A stretch of DNA of 64,000 nt from Yersinia bercovieri ATCC 43970 (GTDB taxonomy: Bacteria > Pseudomonadota > Gammaproteobacteria > Enterobacterales > Enterobacteriaceae). A model generated the notes under the pieces. It was not told the DNA's origin. It worked only from the letters and a program-made list of their open reading frames with translations, and did no database searches. Every line of letters begins with the position of its first letter. Within the stretch, counting starts at the first letter, position 1. Location of the stretch: positions 3,100,001 through 3,164,000 of the forward strand of contig NZ_CP054044.1 of NCBI RefSeq assembly GCF_013282745.1, given 5' to 3'. Both the position numbers and the translations under genes were made by a program. Below, piece by piece: positions 7,517 to 17,659 of this stretch.

Positions 7517-10216
7517 ATGACCAAATTTAAAGAGACAGCGACAAACCGCAGCAATAATAAAAAAACCTTTACTATTGCATTAGAGGCTAAAAATAGCTTG
7601 GATCAAACCTTATCCAAGCTAAATGCAAATCTAAATGGTCTGACTGAAGAAGATGCCAGAGAGCGGTTGGAATTATACGGTATCAATCAAGTCGCGCATG
7701 AGAAAGCACCTCCGGCCCTGACTCAATTACTGGCTGCATTTAATAACCCGTTTATTTTTGTTTTGATGGTTTTGGCGGCAATTAGTTTTTTTACTGACTA
7801 TTGGTTGCCATTACAAAGTGGTGAAGAGACCGACCTGGTTGGCGTCACTATTATTGTCACTATGGTATTGATCAGCGGGCTATTACGTTTCTGGCAGGAG
7901 TTCCGAACTAATAAAGCCGCAGAAGCACTGAAATCAATGGTGCGCACCACCGCGACTGTATTGCGTCGGAGTAGCCACAGTGCTCAGCCAGCAAAACAGG
8001 AAATTGCGATTAAGCAATTGGTGCCGGGTGATATTATTCTTTTATCCGCCGGAGATATGATCCCTGCTGATTTACGGCTGATTAAATCGAGAGATCTGTT
8101 TATTAGTCAGGCAATTCTGACTGGCGAGGCCATACCCATCGAAAAGTACGATGCGATGGGCGACATCAGCTCAAAATCAGTCGATGCGGATGCCAGTAGT
8201 GAGAGCGAACTACTTGAATTGTCTAATATCTGTCTGATGGGAACCAATGTTGCCAGCGGGACGGCAATGGCGGTGGTGGTTGCCACCGGCGGGCATACTT
8301 ATTTCGGGTCGCTTGCTAAGTCAATTGTGGGCAATCGTGCACAAACGGCTTTTGATCGTGGAGTGAACAGTGTCAGTTGGTTATTGATCCGCTTTATGTT
8401 GGTGATGGTCCCAATTGTATTGCTGATTAATGGCTTTACCAAAGGGGATTGGACCGAGGCGGCCCTGTTTGCTTTGGCGGTTGCGGTGGGGTTGACCCCT
8501 GAAATGTTGCCGATGATTGTCAGCTCTAACCTGGCGAAAGGCGCCATCGCGATGTCACGGCGAAAAGTTGTGGTTAAGCGATTGAACGCAATACAAAATT
8601 TTGGGGCGATGGATGTGTTGTGCACGGATAAAACCGGCACGTTAACGCAGGACCGTATCATTCTTGAGCACCATTTAGATGCCAATGGTAGTAATGACCA
8701 GCAGGTATTGCAGCTGGCATGGCTCAACAGTTTCCACCAAAGTGGCATGCGTAATCTGATGGATCAGGCGGTGATCAAATTTAGCCGAGGCAAACCTGAG
8801 ATCGATGCGCTGCGCGGCTTTACTAAAGTGGATGAGTTGCCCTTTGATTTCATCCGCCGCCGTTTGTCGATCGTGGTCAAAGATGAGCAGCAACAGCAGC
8901 GCTTAATCTGTAAAGGTGCGGTGGAGGAGATGCTGAGCATCTGTACTCAAGTCCGGGAGGGGAGTGAAATTGTCCCATTGGATGATAGCCGCCGGGCTGA
9001 ATTACTGGCGTTAGCCACGCAATATAACGAAGATGGTTTTCGTGTCTTGCTACTGGCAACCCGCGAGTTGGAGGCTCAAGCCAGCGAATTGCCGTTAAAT
9101 ATTGCTGATGAACGCGATCTGGTGGTGCAAGGGTTACTGACCTTCCTCGACCCACCGAAAGAGAGCGCTGAGGCCGCAATCACCGCGTTGCGTGAAAACG
9201 GCGTCGCAGTCAAAGTGTTAACGGGTGATAACCCGATTATTACGGCAAAAATCTGCCGTGAGGTGGGGCTGGAACCGGGCGAGCCGCTAAGTGGTCGTGA
9301 TATTGAAAGCATGGATGATGAGACCCTGGCGCGGGAAGTGGAGTTGCGCACGCTGTTTACCAAGTTGACGCCGCTGCAAAAATCACGGGTGCTGAAAATG
9401 CTGCAAAGTAATGGGCATACCGTTGGTTTTCTGGGGGATGGCATCAATGATGCGCCAGCGTTGCGCGATGCTGATGTGGGGATTTCGGTTGATACCGGCA
9501 CGGATATAGCCAAAGAGTCAGCAGATATTATTTTGTTGGAAAAGAACCTGATGGTGCTCGAAGAGGGGGTCATTATTGGGCGTGAAACCTTCGGCAATAT
9601 CATCAAATATCTGAATATGACAGCCAGTTCTAACTTCGGTAATGTATTCTCGGTATTAGTGGCCAGCGCATTTATTCCATTCCTACCGATGTTAGCTATC
9701 CACCTACTGTTACAAAACCTGATGTATGACATTTCCCAGCTTTCACTGCCGTGGGATAAGATGGATAAAGAGTTTTTACGTAAACCGCGCAAGTGGGATG
9801 CTAAAAATATTGGCCGCTTTATGTTATGGATTGGGCCAACTTCATCCATTTTTGATATTACTACCTTTGCATTGATGTGGTTTGTTTTTGCCGCTAACAG
9901 TGTCGAGCATCAGGCTTTGTTCCAGTCAGGTTGGTTTATTGAGGGTCTGTTATCGCAAACGTTGGTTGTTCATATGTTGCGCACACAAAAAATTCCGTTT
10001 ATTCAAAGTACGGCGGCGTTGCCAGTACTACTGACGACGGGGTTAATTATGGCTATCGGTATCTATATTCCGTTTTCACCACTGGGAACTTTGGTCGGCT
10101 TAGTACCACTACCATGGGAATATTTCCCATGGCTGGCAGGAACATTGATCAGCTACTGTGTCGTTGCGCAACTGATGAAACAGTTCTATATCCGCCGTTT
10201 CGGCAAGTGGTTCTAA
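7517..10216 (+). CDS. mgtB: magnesium-transporting P-type ATPase
   Basis: P3B-type ATPase of 899 residues that imports Mg2+ across the inner membrane. An N-terminal cation-ATPase domain is followed by the actuator domain with LTGEA (about residue 200), the phosphorylation motif DKTGT with the acceptor aspartate at residue 371, the nucleotide-binding domain, GDGINDAPALRDADVG in the hinge, and C-terminal transmembrane helices. Length matches Salmonella MgtB (908). The ribosome-binding site is GAGAAG before the ATG. Its place behind mgtC and a PhoP box supports MgtB over MgtA. No MgtR-like small peptide gene was seen after it. Confidence 0.93.
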   Translation: MTKFKETATNRSNNKKTFTIALEAKNSLDQTLSKLNANLNGLTEEDARERLELYGINQVAHEKAPPALTQLLAAFNNPFIFVLMVLAAISFFTDYWLPLQSGEETDLVGVTIIVTMVLISGLLRFWQEFRTNKAAEALKSMVRTTATVLRRSSHSAQPAKQEIAIKQLVPGDIILLSAGDMIPADLRLIKSRDLFISQAILTGEAIPIEKYDAMGDISSKSVDADASSESELLELSNICLMGTNVASGTAMAVVVATGGHTYFGSLAKSIVGNRAQTAFDRGVNSVSWLLIRFMLVMVPIVLLINGFTKGDWTEAALFALAVAVGLTPEMLPMIVSSNLAKGAIAMSRRKVVVKRLNAIQNFGAMDVLCTDKTGTLTQDRIILEHHLDANGSNDQQVLQLAWLNSFHQSGMRNLMDQAVIKFSRGKPEIDALRGFTKVDELPFDFIRRRLSIVVKDEQQQQRLICKGAVEEMLSICTQVREGSEIVPLDDSRRAELLALATQYNEDGFRVLLLATRELEAQASELPLNIADERDLVVQGLLTFLDPPKESAEAAITALRENGVAVKVLTGDNPIITAKICREVGLEPGEPLSGRDIESMDDETLAREVELRTLFTKLTPLQKSRVLKMLQSNGHTVGFLGDGINDAPALRDADVGISVDTGTDIAKESADIILLEKNLMVLEEGVIIGRETFGNIIKYLNMTASSNFGNVFSVLVASAFIPFLPMLAIHLLLQNLMYDISQLSLPWDKMDKEFLRKPRKWDAKNIGRFMLWIGPTSSIFDITTFALMWFVFAANSVEHQALFQSGWFIEGLLSQTLVVHMLRTQKIPFIQSTAALPVLLTTGLIMAIGIYIPFSPLGTLVGLVPLPWEYFPWLAGTLISYCVVAQLMKQFYIRRFGKWF

Positions 10217-10257
10217 CCGTAACCATATTTGCATAACATGATGTGATAGAAAGATAT

Positions 10258-10277
10258 CCGGGGCCAAATAGCCCCGG
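10258..10277 (+). terminator. hairpin after mgtB
   Basis: CCGGGGC-CAAATA-GCCCCGG, a seven-pair GC-rich stem in the gap between convergent mgtB and uspC. It has no good T run on either strand, so it may act as a weak bidirectional terminator or mRNA-end stabiliser. Confidence 0.4.
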
Positions 10278-10344
10278 AATAATAACTGAGATTTATTGTT
10301 GCTGATTGGCTGCCACTGCCGCCATGAGGCGAAAAAGTGGCCAC

Positions 10345-10764
10345 TCAAAGAGGGACGATGAGGACATCCACTGTACTGGTATTAATCAGCCGAGCCGCTG
10401 AACAAGAGAGTTTATTCATCAAATGGGTACTGTGATTGCCACAGATAACCAAATCAATATGCTGGTGCTGGCAATAGTAAGTCAGGCTATCGGCGAATTC
10501 ACCATGAATCACGGTTCTACTCTTAATCGAATAGTTAGCATTAATAGATAATCTCTCCATAAATAGCTGTGCTTCTTCTTGTATCACTGATCGCAAATCA
10601 CCGAGCATAGGTGCCGCGTAACTGCTGTACATCTCGGGTTCGGTCGTCAATGTAATTAGCGAAACGTTGCCGTTATAGGGCCGAACGATGGAAACGGCTT
10701 TATCAACCAATTGTTGGCTTTCGGGTGAAAGAGCAACTGCGACCAGTACATTGCTGTATCCCAT
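10345..10764 (-). CDS. uspC: universal stress protein, UspC-like
   Basis: A 139-residue UspA-fold cytoplasmic protein. The start YSNVLVAVALSPES and the end (about 105-139, with the NTSTVDVLIVP strand) fit the UspA/C/D group. The ATP-binding G-x2-G-x9-G(S/T) loop is not obvious, which is typical of the UspA branch. E. coli uspC also lies next to flhDC and affects motility, so synteny supports the name. It is transcribed away from flhD and ends convergent with mgtB. Confidence 0.82.
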   Translation of the reverse strand: MGYSNVLVAVALSPESQQLVDKAVSIVRPYNGNVSLITLTTEPEMYSSYAAPMLGDLRSVIQEEAQLFMERLSINANYSIKSRTVIHGEFADSLTYYCQHQHIDLVICGNHSTHLMNKLSCSAARLINTSTVDVLIVPL

Positions 10765-11438
10765 TATTAGGCTCTCATAAGCACGGCTATTGATTAAGAG
10801 TAGGGGATCACAGATTTCATAAATGGGAGGTTAATCACATTTGGTAGTAACTGGTTAAGAATGCTAGCTATTGCAGGGACTTAATTAATCGAATAGCTAA
10901 AAAAACGCAGGGTAAACTTATGACTCAAACATTATTAATTAATTTATATTACATTCTGTTTACAAATACTTTGCAAAAATGAGGATATAAACCAAAGTTG
11001 AAAAGGTGAGTGATGAAAATGTATCTGGTTAAGCGAGAGTGAAACATGTAGTTACCTCTGTTGCTTTTTTTACTACTCAGCGTTGATATTTTTAACGCTA
11101 AAAGGTCGATTGGCTAATAAGCGTTCGATAATCGGTAGTTATTGTAATCGCATAAATATTCGTTAAAGAAAAATAGTTTCGGCAGGTTACTTATAGTCTT
11201 ACCGAGTAATTAAGGGGTATTGCAGTCCTTAATGCTGATAATTTCGTGTTATGACAGATTTATGTTCTGCTATTTTGTTTTAGGAATGTGTTTGTTCGAA
11301 TTGATCTAAAAACAGTAAGAATTGGGCCTATATCCTTAGTTTTTTAGCTCTTTTCTGACTTCTGGTTGTTTTTTGAGCGCGCAAGTGGTTAGTAAATGAA
11401 CAATTTTGTTGGGTGGTAGCAACTTTTTATTTTATTTT
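10765..11438. other. AT-rich region upstream of flhDC
   Basis: No gene is visible over these 674 bases between divergent uspC and flhD. It is AT-rich, with many A and T tracts, as expected where H-NS and other global regulators converge on the flagellar master operon. No insertion sequence is present, unlike some E. coli strains. Confidence 0.4.
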
Positions 11439-11454
11439 TGTGATCCATATCACA
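11439..11454 (+). promoter_or_regulatory. CRP-cAMP site upstream of flhDC
   Basis: TGTGA-TCCATA-TCACA is a perfect CRP palindrome. In E. coli CRP activates flhDC from about 72 bases upstream of the start; the same geometry here puts the transcript start near 11519. Candidate hexamers are TTGTAT (11483-11488) and TAGAGT (11507-11512), 18 bases apart. Confidence 0.88.
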
Positions 11455-11522
11455 TTACATTTAAAATGAATCACTAGTCACATTGTATGTGCTAACGATT
11501 CGGGAGTAGAGTTGGGCCTCTT

Positions 11523-11536
11523 TAGGAATAATCCTA
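11523..11536 (+). promoter_or_regulatory. RcsAB box in the flhDC leader
   Basis: TAGGAATAATCCTA is close to the RcsAB consensus TAAGAATATTCTTA. It lies just downstream of the start inferred from the CRP site, the same place as the repressing RcsAB box of E. coli flhDC. This implies envelope stress (Rcs) shuts motility off. Confidence 0.75.
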
Positions 11537-11773
11537 ATAATTTGTAAGAAAAGTTCCATGATGGTGGTGCATTATCAGAGCAGCAAAAAATTCAGCTGCC
11601 AGGCCAACGACATGTTGTTTCATACCAAAATGGTATTTTTGTAACGTAACACCAGTAGGTTTCAATTATTTTTAGTTCTATAGGTGCTAATTAACTGTAT
11701 AACGGGAAGGATCCCAGGTCTTGGGTGAAAAATACTATCATCCAACTTATGTTTTAAAACATAATCAGTCGGG

Positions 11774-12133
11774 ATGTGTAAAATGAGTACGTCTGAATTA
11801 CTCAAACATATTTATGATATTAATTTGTCATATTTGCTCTTAGCGCAGCGGTTAATTAACGATGAGAAAGCCTCAGCGATGTTTCGCTTGGGTATTACTG
11901 ATAGCATGGCCGATGCATTATCACAGTTAACCTTACCGCAAATGGTTAAATTAGCTGAGACTAACCAATTAGTCTGTCATTTCCGCTTCAGTGATCACAA
12001 CACTATTCATCATCTGACGAAAGAGTCTCGTGTGGATGACTTGCAGCAAATCCATACCGGAATTTTATTGTCGAGCCACTTACTCCACGAACTATCGTTA
12101 AAAGATGGTAGTGCACCTAAGAGAAGAGCATGA
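11774..12133 (+). CDS. flhD: flagellar master regulator subunit FlhD
   Basis: With FlhC it forms FlhD4C2, which activates class 2 flagellar promoters through RNA polymerase. Matches E. coli FlhD over its length ([40 protein letters not shown], which includes the dimer cysteine). Length is 119 residues from the first ATG, or 116 from the ATG at 11783, whose protein (MSTSELL) aligns best with E. coli and is better placed behind GGGA. The leader is about 255 bases. flhC follows after three bases. Confidence 0.96.
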   Translation: MCKMSTSELLKHIYDINLSYLLLAQRLINDEKASAMFRLGITDSMADALSQLTLPQMVKLAETNQLVCHFRFSDHNTIHHLTKESRVDDLQQIHTGILLSSHLLHELSLKDGSAPKRRA

Positions 12134-12136
12134 CAG

Positions 12137-12718
12137 ATGGTTGAGAAAAGTATTGTCCAGGAAGCCAAAGACATTCATTTGGCAATGGAGTTGATAACTT
12201 TAGGTGCGCGTTTACAGATGCTGGAAAGCGAAACGCAACTCAGCCGGGGGCGTTTAATTAAGCTCTACAAAGAGCTGAGAGGCAGCCCGCCACCGAAAGG
12301 AATGTTACCATTTTCCACCGATTGGTTTATGACTTGGGAACAAAATATTCATTCATCGATGTTTTATAACGCCTATAGCTTCTTGCTAAAAAGCGGACAA
12401 TGCACCGGTGTTGAGGCCGTTATTAAGGCTTATCGTCTCTATCTGGAACAGTGCCCTGATCAGTCGGGAATCCCGCCATTACTGGCGTTAACCCGTGCCT
12501 GGACACTGGTTCGATTCGTTGACAGTGGTATGTTGCAGCTCTCAGGTTGCAATTGCTGTGGTGGGACTTTTATCACCCATGCGCACCAGCCACGAAACAG
12601 CTTTGTCTGTAGTCTCTGCCAGCCACCTTCCCGCGCAGTAAAAAAACGTAAACTTTCTCCGCAATCTGCCGATATAACTTCACAACTGCTGGATGAGCAG
12701 GTTAGACGCGCAGTTTGA
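12137..12718 (+). CDS. flhC: flagellar master regulator subunit FlhC
   Basis: DNA-contacting partner of FlhD in FlhD4C2. 193 residues, normal length. Four cysteines in a C-terminal zinc site are present (CNCC near residue 139 and CSLC near 158). The N-terminus (about 10-60) is typical of FlhC. It follows flhD by three bases, implying translational coupling. A small hairpin CGGTAT-GG-ATACCG at 12755-12768 with TTT after it may end the operon. Confidence 0.96.
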   Translation: MVEKSIVQEAKDIHLAMELITLGARLQMLESETQLSRGRLIKLYKELRGSPPPKGMLPFSTDWFMTWEQNIHSSMFYNAYSFLLKSGQCTGVEAVIKAYRLYLEQCPDQSGIPPLLALTRAWTLVRFVDSGMLQLSGCNCCGGTFITHAHQPRNSFVCSLCQPPSRAVKKRKLSPQSADITSQLLDEQVRRAV

Positions 12719-12855
12719 GTTTCTTTGATTTGTCTGAATTTTTGGTTACAGCGGCGGTATGGATACCGTTTCTGTAGCCAGTTAATGACAACTCATCACA
12801 CTCAAAGGGTGCTAACACCTCACCTTCCACCCACACACTTTGCTAAGGATGTCGC

Positions 12856-13743
12856 GTGTTAGTTATTTTGGGTTATATCGTGGTCTTAGGTGCGGTTTTC
12901 GGTGGCTACATGATTGTTGGTGGTCACCTTGGCGCACTTTATCAGCCAGCTGAATTTTTAATTATCGGCGGGGCAGGTATTGGTGCATTTATTGCGGGTA
13001 ACAATGGTAAAGCAATAAAAGCCACAATGAAGGCAATGCCAAGATTGATGCGCCGCTCTAAATATAACAAAGTCCTATATATGGACTTAATGGCGCTGCT
13101 CTACCGCTTATTAGCAAAATCCCGTCAGCAGGGAATGTTGTCACTGGAACGTGATATAGAAAATCCACGTGAAAGTGAAATATTCTCTAATTATCCGAGG
13201 ATTCTGGCCGATAAGATATTAGTCGAATTTATTACCGACTATTTGCGGTTAATTGTTAGCGGAAATATGAACGCTTTTGAAATCGAAGCATTGATGGATG
13301 AAGAGATAGAGACCCACGAGCAAGAGTGCGAAGTTCCCGCTGGGAGTTTGGCGATGGTGGGGGACTCTCTCCCTGCATTCGGTATTGTTGCCGCGGTGAT
13401 GGGGGTCGTCCATGCCCTGGCCTCCGCCGACCGACCTGCCGCAGAACTTGGCGCGTTAATTGCCCACGCGATGGTGGGGACGTTCCTGGGTATTTTGTTG
13501 GCATATGGATTTATTTCACCTTTGGCGACTTTATTGCGTCAACAGAGTGCAGAAACCACCAAAATGATGCAGTGCATCAAGGTGACACTGCTTTCCAGTC
13601 TGAACGGATATGCACCGCAAATTGCCGTGGAATTTGGTCGTAAAACACTCTACACCACGGAGCGTCCATCGTTCATTGAGTTGGAAGAGCATGTACGCAG
13701 AGTGAAAGCTCCAGTACCGCAAGCGACAGAAGAGGACGCATGA
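12856..13743 (+). CDS. motA: flagellar stator protein MotA
   Basis: Proton-channel stator subunit of the inner membrane; five MotA with two MotB convert proton flow into torque. 295 residues with four membrane helices and a large cytoplasmic loop. The charged residues that act on FliG are present in [15 protein letters not shown] (Arg90, Glu98), and the channel proline lies in VGDSLPAFG. The start is GTG with AAGGAT upstream, matching the E. coli N-terminus MLILLGY. It overlaps motB by four bases (ATGA). No consensus sigma-28 promoter is visible before it. Confidence 0.96.
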   Translation: MLVILGYIVVLGAVFGGYMIVGGHLGALYQPAEFLIIGGAGIGAFIAGNNGKAIKATMKAMPRLMRRSKYNKVLYMDLMALLYRLLAKSRQQGMLSLERDIENPRESEIFSNYPRILADKILVEFITDYLRLIVSGNMNAFEIEALMDEEIETHEQECEVPAGSLAMVGDSLPAFGIVAAVMGVVHALASADRPAAELGALIAHAMVGTFLGILLAYGFISPLATLLRQQSAETTKMMQCIKVTLLSSLNGYAPQIAVEFGRKTLYTTERPSFIELEEHVRRVKAPVPQATEEDA

Positions 13744-14984
13744 AGCATCAGAACCACCCCGTTATTCTGGTCAAAAAGCGCAAGGCCAAACATGGTGGTG
13801 GCCACCATGGTGGGTCATGGAAAATCGCTTACGCTGACTTTATGACCGCGATGATGGCCTTCTTTCTGGTGATGTGGCTGCTATCGGTTTCCAGCCCGCA
13901 ACAACTGACGCAAATTGCCGATTATTTCCGGACGCCATTGAAAGTCGCGCTGACTAGCGGTGATAAAAGTAGTTCCAGCACCAGCCCGATTCCAGGGGGG
14001 GGTGATGACCCGACTCAGCAGGTGGGTGAGGTGCGTAAGCACATAGATTCGGAAGAGAGCCGCAAAGAGGAGTATCGCCTCAATAAATTACGGGAAAAGC
14101 TGGATCAGCTGATCGAATCCGACCCAAGACTGAGAGCGCTGCGGCCACATCTGTTGATTAACATGATGGAAGAAGGTCTGAGAATTCAGATTATTGATAG
14201 TCAAAATCGGCCGATGTTCAAGATGGGGAGTGCTCAGGTTGAGCCGTATATGCGCGATATTTTACGTGCAATAGCCCCTATCTTGAATGATATACCGAAT
14301 AAAATCAGTCTGTCGGGTCACACCGATGACTTGCCTTACGCCAACGGCGAACGGGGTTATAGCAACTGGGAGTTGTCAGCGGATCGCGCCAATGCTTCAC
14401 GACGTGAATTGCTGATTGGCGGCCTGGATGAGGGCAAAGTGCTGCGCGTGGTGGGCATGGCCTCAACAATGCGCCTCAAAGAGCAGGCATCGGATGACCC
14501 GGTCAACCGCCGTATCAGTATCCTGGTGCTGAACAAACAGACTCAACATGATATTGAGCATGAGAATTTAGATAACAGAGCGCTGGATATCGAAAAAGCG
14601 GAAAGCTTGAAGCAGATTGAGAGCACGGGTACTGCGCCAGCGGCGACATCAGCGGTCACTGCTGCAACACCGCCAGCTGTAGCGGCAACATCCACTGAGC
14701 AGGCGGTAGCCACCGGTTCGGCAGCGGCAGGTTCAACCAATGCGCCGCAACCTGCCAAGGCAGCAGCTGATGACGCAGTGAAAGTAGCGGCATCGCCAGG
14801 ATCATCATCGACAACATTATCATCGACAACAGCATCATCATCGACAACAACAGCACCAGCACCACAAACACAACCATTGAGCACGGGGAATATGACTCCA
14901 GCTGCCAGCGGGCCAACGACATCGTTGCCAGCGGCACCTGCAAGTCATGCACCGGTCTCTCCGACAAGCCGCGACGCACAGTAG
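13740..14984 (+). CDS. motB: flagellar stator protein MotB with long low-complexity tail
   Basis: Stator subunit that anchors MotA to peptidoglycan. One membrane helix (about residues 28-50) contains the proton-binding aspartate in [16 protein letters not shown]. The OmpA-like peptidoglycan-binding domain is at about 150-265 ([24 protein letters not shown]...). It is 414 residues against 308 in E. coli; the extra about 130 are an Ala/Thr/Ser/Pro-rich tail, partly encoded by imperfect TCATCGACAACA-type repeats near 14802-14858. The tail would lie in the periplasm. Overlaps motA; cheA starts 11 bases after the stop. Confidence 0.95.
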   Translation: MKHQNHPVILVKKRKAKHGGGHHGGSWKIAYADFMTAMMAFFLVMWLLSVSSPQQLTQIADYFRTPLKVALTSGDKSSSSTSPIPGGGDDPTQQVGEVRKHIDSEESRKEEYRLNKLREKLDQLIESDPRLRALRPHLLINMMEEGLRIQIIDSQNRPMFKMGSAQVEPYMRDILRAIAPILNDIPNKISLSGHTDDLPYANGERGYSNWELSADRANASRRELLIGGLDEGKVLRVVGMASTMRLKEQASDDPVNRRISILVLNKQTQHDIEHENLDNRALDIEKAESLKQIESTGTAPAATSAVTAATPPAVAATSTEQAVATGSAAAGSTNAPQPAKAAADDAVKVAASPGSSSTTLSSTTASSSTTTAPAPQTQPLSTGNMTPAASGPTTSLPAAPASHAPVSPTSRDAQ

Positions 14985-14994
14985 AGGTGACACC

Positions 14995-17025
14995 GTGAGC
15001 ATGGATATTACCGCGTTTTATCAGACGTTCTTTGATGAAGCAGATGAACTGCTGGCGGATATGGAGCAGCACTTGTTATTGCTGGACCCGCTGGCACCAG
15101 ACAATGAACAACTCAATGCCATTTTCCGTGCTGCTCACTCCATCAAAGGTGGGGCAGCGACGTTTGGCTTTACGGTGCTGCAAGAGACAACCCATCTGTT
15201 GGAAAACCTGTTGGATGGTGCTCGCCGCGACGAGATGCGCCTGAGCACTGATATCATCAACCTGTTTTTGGAAACGAAAGATATTATGCAGGAACAGTTG
15301 GACGCCTACAAAACCTCGCAGGAACCCAATGCGGAAAGCTTTGAGTATATCTGTCACGCGCTGCGCCAATTGGCACTTGAAGCTTTAGAACAACAGAGTG
15401 TGGGTGATGCCCCAGCCGCCGCGCAGGGCAGTGGTGCGGCAACCGCTGAAGCGAAAACTAGCGGTAAGTCGCCGGCTCTGGTTCAGGGGGGGATGCGCAT
15501 TCGCCTGTCTGGCCTGAAAGAGCAAGAGATCCCGCTGATGCTGGAAGAGCTGGGCAATTTGGGCGAAGTCAAAGATCCCCACCAAAGTGCCGATAGCCTT
15601 GAAGCGACCTTGATTACCTCGGTCAATGAAGATGATATCAGCGCGGTACTCTGTTTTGTGCTGGAACCGGAGCAAATTAGTTTTTTACCGGCTGAGTCAG
15701 AAGCTGCGCCAGAAGTCGCTGCGCCAGTTGCCACCGTTGCGCCTGTTGCCGAAGTTAAAATCGCCCCCCAAGTGGGTGCGGTTGCCGTACCCACTAGCCC
15801 AGAGCATGTGAAGCCGAAAGCGAAAGCCAGTGAATCCACTAGTATCCGTGTTGCAGTTGAGAAAGTTGACCAGTTGATTAATCTGGTGGGCGAATTGGTT
15901 ATCACCCAATCCATGCTGGCACAGCGCTCCGGCATCCTGGACCCGGTGATTAATGGTGATTTGCTCAATAGCATGGGGCAGTTGGAACGCAATGCGCGTG
16001 ACTTGCAAGAGTCGGTGATGTCCATCCGGATGATGCCGATGGAGTATGTGTTCAGCCGCTTCCCACGGTTAGTGCGCGATCTGGCGAGCAAGCTCAATAA
16101 GCAGGTTGAACTGACGCTGCTGGGTAGCTCGACCGAACTGGATAAAAGCCTGATCGAGCGCATTATCGACCCATTAACCCATCTGGTTCGTAATAGTTTG
16201 GATCACGGTATTGAAGATGCACAGACCCGTATCGCCGCTGGTAAACAGCCGGTGGGCAATCTGACACTCTCCGCTGAGCATCAGGGCGGCAATATTTGCA
16301 TCGAGGTTCTTGATGATGGCGCCGGGCTGAATCGGCAAAAAATCCTGGCGAAAGCGCAGTCTCAGGGGATGGCGGTCAATGAGCATATGAGTGATGAAGA
16401 TGTCGGGATGCTGATTTTCGCACCAGGCTTCTCCACCGCTGAGCAAGTGACGGATGTTTCCGGCCGTGGCGTCGGGATGGATGTCGTTAAGCGAAATATC
16501 CAGGAGATGGGCGGCCATGTGCAGGTCAGTTTCCAGGCGGGTCTTGGCACCTCGATCCGTATCCTGCTGCCATTGACGCTGGCTATTCTTGATGGCATGT
16601 CGGTTAAAGTTAGTGATGAAGTCTTCATTTTGCCACTGAACGCGGTGATGGAGTCGCTGCAACCTTTGGCGGAAGATCTACACCCGCTGGCCGGCGGCGA
16701 ACGGGTGTTACAAGTGCGCGGCGAGTATCTACCGCTGGTTGAACTGTACCGGGTATTTGATGTTGAAAATGCTAAAACTGAAGCCACTCAGGGCATTGTT
16801 GTCATTCTGCAAAGTGCCGGTCGCCGTTATGCGCTGTTGGTAGACCAACTGATCGGTCAGCACCAAGTGGTGGTGAAAAACCTGGAGAGCAACTACCGCA
16901 AGGTGCCAGGAATTTCAGCCGCGACCATATTGGGTGATGGCAGCGTGGCGCTAATTGTTGATGTGTCAGCTTTGCAGGCTCTAAACCGGGAAAAGCGTGT
17001 ATCGGTTGAAGATACCGCCGCATAA
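14995..17025 (+). CDS. cheA: chemotaxis histidine kinase CheA
   Basis: Autophosphorylates on histidine and passes phosphate to CheY and CheB under receptor control. 676 residues from the GTG at 14995 (MSMDITAFYQTFFDEADELL, as in E. coli), with GAGGTG seven bases upstream. Domains in order: Hpt P1 with His48 in AAHSIKGG; a P2 CheY/CheB-binding domain; an Ala/Val/Pro-rich linker (about 225-260); P3 dimerisation; P4 ATPase with N box (HLVRNSLDHG), G1 (DDGAG) and G2 (GRGVGMDVV); P5 CheW-like. A longer frame opens at 14947, but it overlaps motB and has no ribosome-binding site. Confidence 0.96.
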   Translation: MSMDITAFYQTFFDEADELLADMEQHLLLLDPLAPDNEQLNAIFRAAHSIKGGAATFGFTVLQETTHLLENLLDGARRDEMRLSTDIINLFLETKDIMQEQLDAYKTSQEPNAESFEYICHALRQLALEALEQQSVGDAPAAAQGSGAATAEAKTSGKSPALVQGGMRIRLSGLKEQEIPLMLEELGNLGEVKDPHQSADSLEATLITSVNEDDISAVLCFVLEPEQISFLPAESEAAPEVAAPVATVAPVAEVKIAPQVGAVAVPTSPEHVKPKAKASESTSIRVAVEKVDQLINLVGELVITQSMLAQRSGILDPVINGDLLNSMGQLERNARDLQESVMSIRMMPMEYVFSRFPRLVRDLASKLNKQVELTLLGSSTELDKSLIERIIDPLTHLVRNSLDHGIEDAQTRIAAGKQPVGNLTLSAEHQGGNICIEVLDDGAGLNRQKILAKAQSQGMAVNEHMSDEDVGMLIFAPGFSTAEQVTDVSGRGVGMDVVKRNIQEMGGHVQVSFQAGLGTSIRILLPLTLAILDGMSVKVSDEVFILPLNAVMESLQPLAEDLHPLAGGERVLQVRGEYLPLVELYRVFDVENAKTEATQGIVVILQSAGRRYALLVDQLIGQHQVVVKNLESNYRKVPGISAATILGDGSVALIVDVSALQALNREKRVSVEDTAA

Positions 17026-17142
17026 CAGTTGTCCCGTATAGCGCCTGTATGGAATCCATATGTAAACAGGTGCAGGGTCGTGGAGATGTTCTCGGCCCTG
17101 AAAAAAAACATAAATTCAACCTACTGATTGAAGGGTAAACAC

Positions 17143-17640
17143 ATGGCAGGACTAGCAACCGTCACGAAGCTGGCTGGCGAAACGGTAGGACAAGAGTTCC
17201 TGATTTTTACGCTGGGTGATGAAGAGTACGGCATTGATATTCTGAAAGTGCAAGAGATCCGTGGTTACGATCAGGTGACCCGTATTGCTAACACCCCCGC
17301 GTTCATCAAGGGTGTGACTAACTTACGTGGCGTCATTGTCCCTATTATTGACCTACGGGTTAAATTTGCACAAAAAGGCGTCAGCTATAACGAAAATACC
17401 GTGGTGATTGTGCTGAATCTTGAGCAGCGGGTTGTCGGTATTGTGGTTGATGGTGTTTCTGATGTGCTGTCATTGACCAATGAACAAATCCGTCCGGCAC
17501 CTGAATTTGCCGTCACTTTGGCAACCGAGTACCTAACGGGGTTAGGTTCTCTGGGCGAAAGAATGCTGATTTTGGTTGATATCGAGAAGTTGTTGAGTAG
17601 CGAAGAGATGTCGTTGATTGATGCGGTGGCGAAGGGGTAA
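17143..17640 (+). CDS. cheW: chemotaxis coupling protein CheW
   Basis: Links receptors to CheA in the polar arrays. 165 residues, two SH3-like subdomains, near-identical to E. coli CheW across [20 protein letters not shown] and the conserved NLRGVIVPI. The ATG at 17143 is behind AAGGG; the frame extends to a TTG at 17128, which is unlikely to be used. It closes the motA-motB-cheA-cheW run and is separated from tsr by 625 bases that hold an inverted-repeat element. Confidence 0.96.
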   Translation: MAGLATVTKLAGETVGQEFLIFTLGDEEYGIDILKVQEIRGYDQVTRIANTPAFIKGVTNLRGVIVPIIDLRVKFAQKGVSYNENTVVIVLNLEQRVVGIVVDGVSDVLSLTNEQIRPAPEFAVTLATEYLTGLGSLGERMLILVDIEKLLSSEEMSLIDAVAKG

Positions 17641-17659
17641 GAGTTTCGGGGCAAGATCT

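Noticed and set aside
8299..9849. several long minus-strand ORFs opposite mgtB
   Set aside because: They lie wholly opposite a well-supported P-type ATPase and have no ribosome-binding sites or recognisable domains.
10217..10344. possible mgtR-type peptide gene after mgtB
   Set aside because: No ATG followed by a hydrophobic frame of about 30 codons is present here.
12719..12855. sigma-28 promoter before motA
   Set aside because: No GCCGATAA-like -10 with a TAAAG-like -35 at 11 bases could be found; motA may be read through from flhDC or use a diverged promoter.
14543..14884. 113-codon minus-strand ORF opposite the MotB tail
   Set aside because: Its Val/Ala/Asp-rich product is the mirror of the Ala/Thr/Ser-rich codons of MotB.
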